Source: Pyrocephalus nanus (Eukaryota; Chordata; Aves; Passeriformes; Tyrannidae). From it: a stretch of DNA of 64,000 nucleotides. A program made the position numbers and the translations under genes. The DNA lies in contig CM076270.1 in assembly GCA_038380795.1 (NCBI GenBank), forward strand, positions 17,562,001 to 17,626,000. Direction: 5' to 3'. Numbering within the stretch: position 1 is the first letter of the stretch; every line of letters starts with the position of its first letter. Of the stretch, positions 26,305 to 37,300 are shown one piece after another. The notes beneath the pieces are model-generated. The model did not search any database. It was not told where the DNA came from and worked only from the letters and a program-made list of their open reading frames with translations.

Positions 26305-28151
26305 CTCCCTAAGTAGTAGTGAAAGAGTTTGTCTTCTCAACTTAAGGTCAGACTCTGACCAGAGAAAACCTCTGTGAGCTGTGGTGGGAAACTGCTTTAA
26401 GTGGTTTAGTACTGTATTCAAATCTGCATTTTATCTCTTTCTGATTGTGCTGGTGGCCATGGGTCAGCCTCAGTATTCTCTTGAACTAAGGAGTGATTAG
26501 CAGGTTCAAAGCTCTATAATGCTGGTGTTAGAAATGTATATATACATATGCAAATGAATCAGTGTTGTAATCAATGATTTTTCTCCAGCTTTTGATGTAA
26601 CAAAATGAAAAAGAGGTAAAAGAATTTTTAAACTTTTCAGTTTAGACACTTCTACCACTCATTTTTGCTTCCAAAAATTACCACCTTATTAGAAGTAATT
26701 TGTTTGAAGTGACTTATTTTTCTTTATTAACCCTTCCTGCCCGGTATTCAGACCACATACATTTTTACTGTTTTTATTGTTAAGATGCTCTTTTTTGCTC
26801 CCCCAGGGCTTGTTTTTATCACAGTACAGCTCTTACTTGTATTTAGCCTGTGTGTGCACTTTGAGAGGGATGATGCTCTGGACTTTGTGTATTTATTTGG
26901 TTTTGGTTTATGGTCATTCTCCTTTGGACAGTTGCAAAGCATATTTGCTATCAGTTGTGCCATCACCTCACACCTATAAACATGACAGTGCATGACAGTT
27001 GGTGCGATCAAGTCCTGAAGGGTTGGGTGTCTGTAGTACACGTTGAAAGAAAATGGATGTGCTGTCAGAATAAAGTATTACCTGGATAGTCCTATGGGGT
27101 TTGTGTGGTAGCAGCAGGGTCAGGAAGGGGTGAGAGTGGCATCTTGGGGCAGAGGAAGACAAAGAGAGGAGGAAGAACAGCAGCAAAGTGGTTGCAGAGA
27201 TGTCCCAGGTGACCTCCTTTGGCTGGGTGGTCTGTCCTGTCTGGGGTCATGGCTGCAACCAGAAACAGTTTCATTTGTTAATGTGAGCCACTGGAACGCT
27301 GGCTGTCTGCACATTTCTTCATGCTGTGGGCTGCAACCTAAAACAAATGCATAAAAAATTTCAAGTGAGACAACCACTGTGAAAGTCATAGTAATGTATT
27401 TCTGTAGTGCTTTGTGGTCTGATGGTGTGTGGCACTGGCAAAACAAATTATATGCCAGTGGATGCCAGGTTAATCTGAGCATCTTTGGAACTAACTTACG
27501 TGATTTTGTTGTATTTTTCCCTTTTGCTGACCCTTTGCTGTAGTGAAAAGCCATGCCAGAGCTTTGTGCAAGTTGGGCAGAGCTGTGGCCCCAGGTCCTT
27601 GATTTTTGAAATGGGAGCAAAGGTCCAAAAGAGTATGAAGCTTTCACTTTGTTGATCAAATTGGTCCTCACAAAGTGCTGACACCAGTGCCTCACAGGAA
27701 GGTAGATGAAACGGGTTAGAAGCTGACCATAAAAGTGAGTATCAAAATTTATCTTGCTTTAAATTTGTATTGGTAGGTGTTGTAATTGGGAGATGTGTAA
27801 TTGCAGCTGATTGTCTTAATTTTAAAAGAATTTTGAATTAGCAAACAAATAAAGAATGGATGAAACATTGCAAATTTAAAGTAGAGAATTCCTCAGTCAG
27901 ATCCTCTGGGTTTGGTACTTTTTTGTGGTAAACACAGGCAGTAATAAAAGTTTTCCTAAAAAAATACTCAATGTCATAGAATATTTAAGTATTCCAGTTA
28001 TTTAATGAGATTTAGATTCCAGTTCTACAGTTCCCTGGTCAGGCTTATGTAAAGGTGGCTCCATTTACTCTGTGTGTATAAACTGTTTCAACAGGTTTCT
28101 AATATCAGGAATCTTGGGAGGTTTCTTTGAAAGACAATTCCTGCTGGAAGA

Positions 28152-28371
28152 ATGGCATCATCCTCCCTGCAGATCTGTGCATTGCTGCTGGCTTTATCAG
28201 GATTCACCACTTTACTTGTTACTACCATGTCCAACAGATGGAAGGTTTTGGACGCTGCGACAGAGCTGGTCACTGCAGACTGGGTTTCTGAGGGTCTTTG
28301 GATGGACTGTGCAGCAACTGCTCTTGGATCAGTAGAGTGCAAGAAATTTCTGTACATGCTGAGTTCAGACA
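28152..28371 (+). CDS. Claudin-10-like alternative first exon of the 10a type
   Basis: ATG at 28152 opens 73 codons plus one base, ending at a strong GTAAGT donor (28372). The product starts [17 protein letters not shown] (first membrane segment) and continues with the first extracellular loop: Trp30 in RWKVLD, then Gly48-Leu49-Trp50, Cys53 and Cys63, the invariant claudin W-GLW-C-C signature. The phrase [17 protein letters not shown] resembles the exon-1a loop of claudin-10a. The leftover phase (1 nt) is exactly what the acceptor at 36961 needs, giving Thr at the joint and a 225-aa protein with the four common exons. It could be the first exon of a separate claudin gene, but no other exons 2-5 lie between it and 36961. 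Confidence 0.85.
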
Positions 28372-31300
28372 GTAAGTGTGCATGGCATGTGTGTATAAAA
28401 TCCAGGGATGTGGTTTTAGTCCTTCTTTCCGGACAGCACGTTAGCACAGTGGGGTGGCACGCAGTGCCTTTGTCACAGAGGGTCTGGTGTGGACAAAAAA
28501 AGTGGTTGCAGACAGGTTAAAGGGCCCCTGTGAAACCTGTATTGTTCAGCCTGCAATTCAGCTCCATCACTGCTGTGGCTTTGATGCCATATCTGTTTTG
28601 TTGACACAGAGATATCAGTGATATACAACAAATCTAAGCTTTTTTTTTTTTTTTTAAATTGTTTGGGAAGAAATAGTGTTCTTTCACTCAGCCTAATGCT
28701 TAAATACAAGCAGATCACAGTTCAGTGAGCACTGGTGCTTGTTTGTGCTTTGGTGTGAGACAGATGATAGATAATCCAGAACTTGTTGGATGCTTGTTGG
28801 GTACTGTGCTAAACCTGTGTATTTGTTCTGGAATTTCTCAGAGGCTGGCTTAGATTAAAATACATCTGTGCCACTGGTGCTTTTGTGTTTTCTATGGTAG
28901 ACCCTACTAGCAGGGTAGTTTGTCTGGTAAAGGACTGTGAGGAACTCACATTGAAGATCTTTCCTCAAAAGAGTGAGTGTAGAAATGCTAACAGTGCAGC
29001 CTTAGAAAACTGGTATTTTGTTAAGTTTTCTGTTTTAAACAGAACTTTCTGTTTATTCCTTTACGACTTTCAGTTTTGTGCAGTCATTTTATGAGTGATG
29101 TTAATGGAATCATTTCTTCAAATCTTCCCTGCTTTATGGGTCACTGATTATTGTCATTGCTGTTTGTCTGGACTCTTTCCAGCTGATTTATTCTTGATGC
29201 GCAGTGGCCAAAACTTCAAAATACCAGGTCTCACAGACTCTGAACCTTGTTATTTTGACACGGACTATGAACCTTGTGTTTTTTGACACAGACTATGAAC
29301 CTTGTTTTTCTTGACACAGACATGGACTGTCCCGGAGTCAGAGCTGCCTGAGACAGATCTCCAAAGTGTGAGAGTTTAACTCTCAGTAGTGAACTCTCAA
29401 CACATTCATGGTTCTTCCACAGGACCCTGGCTTTGATGGCCTTTTGCCTTCTTATCAATGGTGCCAGTGTAAGAATAAGTATCAGCATCCTGTAAAGGGG
29501 CCAGAATCTGTAGCCTCAAAAGAAGACTAATCATATGCTTCTAAAGATTTTAAAAACACTACTCATTACATCAAAGGCAATGTCAGCTTTTCATACCATC
29601 CTGGTATCCATTCTGCTCCTCTCTAGGGCTTCCTCTATGTAGATAGCAGGATGCTTAAGTTTCATCTAGAAACCTAAGTATTATTTATGGAAATTAGAGT
29701 TATGAGATGGGACCAACAGTCCTTCAGTTCTTGTAGCAAGATGGCATGGATGCTTATGATGGTGTGGCAGCTCTGCCTTGACTTGTGTAACAGAGAGAAG
29801 CAGATGTTACAGCCCTGTTATGGAGACAAGCAGAGTCAATGTAGGAATGCAGGACAGCCTCCTTTATTTTTTTTTTTTTAAATGAAGTTTCACTACACCC
29901 AACATGGAAAGAAAATATTCCCCGGGAAGAGAAGAGTTCCTGGTGAACTGCAGCAGTCACTTCCTAGGGATTCTCTTCCCTCCCTTCCCGTGGCCTCCAT
30001 ATTTGGAAGACTGGACCCCTGGTTGGCAGCGCTCAGTGGATCATCTTCAACTGTTCAAAGAACTGCTAAAATTAGCACAGGTTCCTCATGCCAGGGCACA
30101 TCATGTGGTGCTTGCAGAGTAATTGTCATCTGTTGCAGGGCTGTTTCTCTGCTTGCAGTGCTCAGTCAGCATTCCTGGATCTTGAAAGTGAGGTGCAGCT
30201 CATGTTAATCAAACACTCAGGTTGTTCATATTCTCAGTATTTTTTCCCCAGTTGTATTGGGTGATCTGATTTTAAAAACTACTGTTTCTGCCTGTAAACT
30301 CTCTCTCAACCAAATTACACAAAAATGTGCTCTGTTGTGACAACACCAGAGGGATTAGGAGCAATTTCTCTCCTCAGTCATGTGTTGCTATGATCATATA
30401 TGGTTATGTCTTGGTATGTCTATGTAAGCATTTTACTTGGGAGTGCACTTTTGTAATGAATTTTCCATTTACTGCGCCCAGTCTGCATTGTGGTCTTGGA
30501 ACATGCAAATTGGTTTCCTTGTGGATGAAGCAAAGCAGGGGAATGTGCTCCAGGAGCACACTTCCAGAATTCCAGCCATTGACTGCATTCAGCTCATCTG
30601 ACCAGGCCAGAGCAAGCCCGAAGGGAAACTCCCAAGCTGTGGAAGGTGTGGATGTGAAGCTGTCAGCACCAACTCTTGTTTGCTGCTGATCCAGAGCCTC
30701 CTGCAGAGCAGCCCTGGCTGTTCTGCCCATCACTCACCAAACCACAGTTTATGAAATTTAACAAAGAATAGCCCTATGTTCTCTAACAGATTGAAGAGTG
30801 ACTTCCTGAAGGGAATGATTAAAATTCCTGGTGCCGTATAGGAAAAGCTCCTGCATTATAATCTGCAGTATAATCTTTTTTGTTTATATATGTGCTCTGT
30901 GACTGCCTATTGAAAAAGATTCTTAATTAGGAAGAGATTTTTTAAAAAAGTTATATTCTTCAATTTTTTATCATTGGCAGCACTATAATATCTGGTGACA
31001 CTTGATTCAAGGTCCCAACTAATCTCATCTTTGAAAGTGCTGTCAGCAGAAGTGATTGCTGAGGTCACCAGCATAGTCACCAGTGTATGGATAAATTAAT
31101 TTGAAACTCGTTGAAGAGCTTTTAATGGGATGAAAATACTCCAGGGTACTGGTACAGTGTGTGCATTTTACCATGCCATCATTTTTCAAATTGCAGTGAC
31201 TTAGCAGAAGGAGAGAATTCTGTACCAGTCACCCAAGAAAACCAATTCTTACCACACACTGTCTGGTTTCCTTGAAATACTGCAAGTTCAGAGCTGCACA

Positions 31301-34300
31301 GGATCACAGGATCTGTGCTACCAGATATGATCTTGTTTAAATCAATGGCAATGATTCTCTTGGCTGCCCAGGGAGCAAAAAAGTCACAGTGGCACCGTAA
31401 TATCCTTTTGTAGCTGAACCTACCAACCTGCAGCATCAGTTCAAAGTGACCAGGAATTTTGAAAAAAACCCAAATACCTGTTATGGGCAAGCTGTGACTC
31501 TCTCAAAGGCTTATCCTTCTGGTAGTGCTTATGTAAATACTGTGAATCTGTTACCATGTTGCATCAGAGCAGAATTATTTTATGAAGAAACTCTGACTCC
31601 ATTTCCTGGAGATAAGAGCAGGTTATCACTGCAAGGGATGGTTAACCCCATTTGGATACCTTAAAGTATTAACATTAGTGGTGATGTGAATTGTGTCTAT
31701 GATTCTGTCTAGCCAAGAGCAGTAACAACTAATCCAAGTTTAACATCTTCTTTGCCTAGCATAGCTTTTCTCTTAATACTCTTAAACCTAGCAAGCAGAT
31801 GCAATTGGCTGATATATATTATTTTTCTTATGGCTGTTTTCTTTATCATTTTATTCCTTTTGAGTTAGGTCTGTCACACTGGCTCCTTCATTTCCTTATA
31901 TTTGATTTCTGTGACACATACATTATTACAACGTAATGCACTGTACAATTGTACAGTGTAAATGACACTTTTTAAGACTGAATGTGTTTAACTATAGATC
32001 AATAGACAGTAAAATATTAATGGAAATCACTTATCCACAAACTTAACCTTCCTGAAGGAAGCTGGCAGTACAGTTGTTATGGATTACTTATGACCATAAC
32101 TCAAAAAATGTGTTAAATTTTCTAGAAACAGAATAAAGCTCCTGTTCTCAAGCTTTTCTATGTTTGAGTCCTCAAGAAAATAACACAGTGAAGTTTTTTG
32201 AGATCAATAATAAAATTACAAACTACTTTAATCTAGTGTAAAATCTAGTTGACTTCAGAGAAGAGAGAGAAATAAAATATTTGCCCCACTCTCACTAGGT
32301 ATTTTGTAGATATACTGACTGGACTTTCTAGGCTGAGAAAAAGAAGAGGCTCATTTTTCACTTCCTATTAGAAAAAGAATTAATATTGTCATTTTTTTTT
32401 TTTACACGCTAATATCTTTATTATGAACTGCTCCCACTTCTTATTGTCATGCCCAGTAAGCCTTATCTCTGGGGTTGAGCAAAGAGCAAAGGTAGACTCA
32501 TTTTGGAGTGAAACGCAGAGATAAAACAGCAAGGAGGCTTCTGAAAGGCTTCACTTGATTGTAATCTAATTATAAGGATACTTAACTGTTACTACTCACA
32601 AGCATGACTGCTGCGTTGGAAATTGTTGGTCTTCTTTTGTGCCTGGGTGGGTTGGCAGTTATTGGAGCTACTTTGCCGAATAATTACTGGAAAGTCTCCA
32701 GTATACATGGCAGTGTGATCACAACATCTACGCTGTATGAAAACCTGTGGAAGAGCTGTGCAGAGGACAGCACCGGAGTGTCCAACTGCAGGGAATTTGA
32801 CACTCTGCTTAAACTGCCTGGTACGTGACTTTGCGCTGCCTTGTTCGTATTGCTTAGAAGTTTTACTGGCAAAAAGGAGCCAGGCTTTTGTTTTGGTGAT
32901 CTGGTAGTAGCTCGAAAATAACTGGCCAAGAAGGACTTCGTGGGCTGAAGTAATAAAAATCTCTCTTAAGCAGCAGAATGTGTCAAGCGTGTTAGGGGAG
33001 GCTATAAAATATGGCAAATGAAGTCGGTTGATCAAGCGTTTATTTTAATAGGCATTTTAAGTATGGTGTAATCTCTTCTCTAGCATCTTGTGGGAGGAAT
33101 TAGTAGGAGACATTTTTTTAACTGTTTATTTATTTTGAATTATTGTATAGGCCTTCTTTTGCAATACTTCATAGCTAATGTACTGTAGCTGGAGTTTTTT
33201 CATACAGCTGAGAAGTGGTAGTGGTTTTTGTGTATTGAGACTGAAAATTGCAGATAACCCAAGAAATACAGTAAGTATATGTTATACATATTATAACGTT
33301 ATAAGTTATACAAGGAATATGTGTTATAAATTAATATACCTGTCAGGGCCTGTTAACTAATGTGTTTTTGAATGTGCTTCTAAATATCAGGAAATTTAAA
33401 TCTGTTGGTTCCTGTCTTCTGTATCAGTCTTCAGCAGAACTGTGAATTGTCCTCAGATGTCCCACTAAGGCAATATTCTGTGGATATTTATAGGTAGTGA
33501 AGCTATTTTTTATTAATCTTGAATAATTCAGTATGTAGATACTTATCCGTAATAAAAGTGCCTTCTTTCTAGTTGAATATACCCTGGGAGGTGGTTAAAC
33601 TAAATATGTAGGAGGATACTCCTAATCTGAAGAATGTGTACTATAGGATTAGCGGGAATGAGGTATTAAATTCACTTTCTCTCTCAGTCTGAAATAAAGG
33701 GATGTTGTTGACCATCTCTGACACTAGCATAGCAGTTCTCTGAAGCTGTTTGCGTGCAGTATTTAGGCAATAATCTGTTCTTTTGATCTTTCAGTCTTAT
33801 CTAACAATTGCTTTTAGAGTACATGCGTGTATTAGGAGGAATATAACCCTTTCTGAACTTCTTAGAGTCAGTAATAGCAGGATCATGTCCATGGGACATT
33901 ATCCTCTGCAGAGCGTTTATGTCAGTGTGCACTGGCGGTGCTGGGTGAACAGCTGGGCTCGAGGATCCCAGAGGTCTTTGCCAGCCTCAATGATCCTGGG
34001 ATTTTACTTGGTTATTGTAAAAAACACTTCAAGGGCTGGTTTGTAACTTACTGCCACTGACTCCAGGCAGCATCTTGTCGCTGATGTATTTGCACAGAGT
34101 GATGCCTCTGAGTGGGTGAGCAGATGTGGGCAATGGGGCTGCAGGGCAGCATCGTGGAGCTGCCCAGGAAAAAGTGGGTTTCAAAGAAACTGGTGGGGGT
34201 CAGAAAAGAGCATTATGATGTGCCAAAGTAAAAGAGAGCAAAAGGCAAGCAACAGGAGAGCTCCTGAAGAACTGCAGATAACAACATACAGTCAGCAGGA

Positions 34301-37300
34301 AGGAAAAAATAAGTGGGGCCAGACAGAAAATAAATGACTGGGCCAGGCCCTGAAGTGAATTTGATCTGTTGCAAAGGAGATCAGTTATATGGTTGAGAAG
34401 ACAGCAGTGTATTTGAGGGGTATATTGTATATTGAAGAGAAAAAAAATTAGCAAAACTGTAGAGAAAAAACATTTTTAGAAAGGAGAACTGAAAAAAAAA
34501 AAAGAAGACACTGAACTGTGATAAAAAGTGGAAAGGACAGCTGGCAAAGCAGGAAAGAGGAAGAAAATAGGCTTGGTAACAATGAGGGCTGAGCAAACAG
34601 CCCTCATTGTTACAGTTTACTGGTAACATGTACTGTTCCTAGCAGTAAGAAACATCTAAGAAATATCTATGGTACTGGCAGATGTGAGCCAAGGCAGACT
34701 AAAAATTATCATTATCAGTTTAGGCGTGGTTCAAATTGCTGTTTAGAAACTTAGCTGAAACTGTTGCAAAGATGTCAGGGACTGGTGGGAGGGGAAGAAA
34801 GAGAAAAAAACAAAAGTGTCTTTGTTCCCTCTCATCAAAAGGATCATAAAGATTTTCTGGGGAGGTTTCCTTGTTGGCAGCTGAACTATGTGGAGTACCT
34901 CTGGTTTTTGGTCTGTGTATGGAAAATATCAGACTTGGTTCTTTTAGACAGATTTAATATTTTTGAGTTCAGTAAGCCATTAGTCTAAATCACAAACATT
35001 TGCAGTGAGGATCTTTTGAAATGCAATATTGTACAAGATTGAAACCATGACTGGCTACTCTGTATAGCTAGCACCATCTATCTAGTCACAACTAAGCCAA
35101 ACATTTGATAGATCTGGTTGCCAAATGCTTTTTATACTCTCTTTTTTTTTTTTTTTTTTCTTTCTTTCTTTCTTTTCTCCTTTTTCACGTTCTATAATTG
35201 TTTCTTCCAATGACAGGTTTTGGGCATAATCTCTTACAATTACTATTGACTAATAAAATGAACTGACTTTGTATCTTGTTAAATAAGCAAGCCAATTTTA
35301 AAAATAAACACAACAACAAACTAAGCTTTCTGAATTGTGAGTAAGGTCCCCAGTTAGGGCTGTTATTGTGTTGTGATACAATGGTATGAAATTTCCATTG
35401 TTAAAATAATACAGCCACTGGCTTGCAAGCAGTTAGCCTGAGGATATGATGGTGTGTCCTGGAAGGATGAGAAGTCCCATCTAACACTGCAGGACCTGAA
35501 ATGTAAGTTGCTGGACCCCGCTTTGGGTGATTCCTGATGTCTTGGTGTAAGACTCCAAATTAGAACACAGCATTGTTGAGTGCTTGTCCTACCTTCTGCA
35601 GGCAAAAACCTTGAAGCATCAATGGTACTTTGAGAGGTCTTTTCCCTTTTTTTTACTCTCTGTATTTTTTCCATAAAAATTTTTAAATTAGTGCTTAAAA
35701 AGGCATTAATTTCTCAAGTGATTTTATCCTTTAATATCCTTTAATTTATGAGTGCTACTATCTTTAATTACTCTCAATCTTGCAGGACCAATACCCTTAA
35801 GCCACATTAGGCAATACAGCCCTGAGTCAGGGTGTGAATATCACTTTGCCTCCTGTTTCTCTGTCTGATTTTTGTTGTCTGGAGAGTTATGGGCTCACTC
35901 TGCTACAAAACTGGCCAGCAGGTTACCATGGAGGATGGGGAGGTGATCAGGGAATAAGAATTTGAATGCTGGCATCAACAAAACAAGTGTCCAGTTGCAG
36001 TTCAGTTCTGACCCTTCTGATGTGTGGTTAGAATTTTAGAGTCATAGAACCATTTAGGTTGGAAAAGAACTTAAAGATAATCAAGTCCAACAAAGTTTAG
36101 CAGTTGTGACCTGCCAGATTGGCATGTTTATCTCACAACAAAGGTGCCAAAATGCCATTTGACCCGGAACCTGCCAAGTGCGCGGTGCCATTTTAGAGGA
36201 GCCCAAAGTCTCCGTTTGATCTTTCTTCTTAGGCTGATTAATAATCTTGTCCAGGTTTTTGTGCAATTGATACCTAAATGTGAAGACCGTGACCTTAAGC
36301 GATACAGAATTGTCAGCACACCAAATTCCCCAACGCGCCCACAGGGGCTGTAAGCTCTCCACAGGAGTGTGTCTTAGGGAGGAGAGGAGTGCTACAGCTC
36401 TTGGACCCACTTGCCTCCTGTTTGCTACACCAACTCACAGTTTGAAGTGCACTGCTAACTCGAGCACATTCTTTCCTATCTCTCCCTGGAAGTAGCAAAG
36501 CTGGTACATTTTTCCAGTTGCTCTGTAATGCCCGAGCCCTGCACACCTTGGCTAGCACGTGGATTTCAGATGTGTCCTGTGCGCTCAGCTGTGCAGGTAT
36601 AAAGAACCACCAGGACTTGTGAGCAGATGACCATATAAGCCACTACACATTTTCACAGCACTTCAAGATTTAAGGTGTGAGGGGCTTGCTATAATTTTTC
36701 AGGATTTACTAAAGGCCCAAGAGGATTTACCTGAGCTTATAAAGTGTAAGTGCTGTTCAACTCTCAAATCTGATTGACTTGAAGGCTGAACGTGCTCAGG
36801 TTTGGAGGCTTCTCTGAACCATATGACAGAGTTGGACAAGATTCACTCATTACTGCACCTATTAGTTTTGTCAATTCCTCTAATCACTTCAAATTTTTCA
36901 GCACAAGTATAATGTAGTTTTTGTATAGATCCTGATTTGTTTTCTCTTTTTATGTCGTAGCTCATATTCAGGCATGCCGTGCCTTGATGATTACTTCCAT
37001 CCTTTTGGGATTCCTAGCTACAGTAATCTCATTGCTTGGTTTGAAGTGCACAAACATTGGGTTGAGCGATGAAGATGGAAAAATGAAGTTTGCTGTCACG
37101 GGAGGATTTCTTTTCATTTTAGGAGGTAATATCGAGGCTGGAATGAAAATGCTATCAGTACTTTGTGTTGCTTTCACAGCCAGACTAAATGAAATTAACT
37201 TGTTCTTAGTTTAAAGCTGTTACAGCCATTAAAGGAATCACTCACCTGTGTGCTTTTTAAACTTTTTCTGGTAGGTCTCTGCTCCATGGTGGCTGTTTCT

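Larger units (their letters stand above)
23863..28000. other. Intergenic between PARL and the claudin gene
   Basis: About 4.2 kb that holds two large CR1 fragments, a possible third short CR1 tail near 26030-26122, and a poly-T run at about 26286-26304. No exon is recognised. A 191-codon open frame on the minus strand at 27120-27695 resembles nothing I know and was not called. The junction between the 3q27-type and 2q37-type gene blocks lies near here. Confidence 0.6.
28372..32603 (+). other. Claudin-10-like intron between exons 1a and 1b
   Basis: AT-rich intron that must also hold the promoter for exon 1b. It contains a 27-28-bp tandem triplication (29241-29322) and a 20-bp perfect palindrome (31939-31958). 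An ATTATAAGG (TATA-like) string occurs about 30 bp upstream of the exon 1b ATG. No further exon was recognised. Confidence 0.55.
32821..36960 (+). other. Claudin-10-like intron 1 (after exon 1b)
   Basis: About 4.1 kb of AT-rich intron. It contains a perfect 16-bp-stem hairpin (34576-34613), a T-rich (TTTC)n tract (about 35142-35176), a short CR1 tail (36035-36105) and a possible second CR1 tail near 33930-34003. No exon recognised. Confidence 0.6.

Noticed and set aside
27120..27695. 191-codon open frame on the minus strand upstream of the claudin gene
   Set aside because: No recognisable domain, no promoter or splice context, and another frame on the same strand is also open. Length alone is not enough in a 64-kb window.
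28152..32820. Two separate claudin genes instead of one gene with alternative first exons
   Set aside because: Only one set of downstream exons exists, both first exons have the same splice phase, and the pair resembles claudin-10a and 10b first exons. Kept as an alternative to be settled by transcripts.
33930..34003. Possible short CR1 tail (plus strand) in the claudin intron
   Set aside because: Phrases such as CAGCTGGGCTCGAGGATCCCAG and AGGTCTTTGCCAGCCTCAATGAT look CR1-like, but the fragment is too short and diverged to call without alignment.
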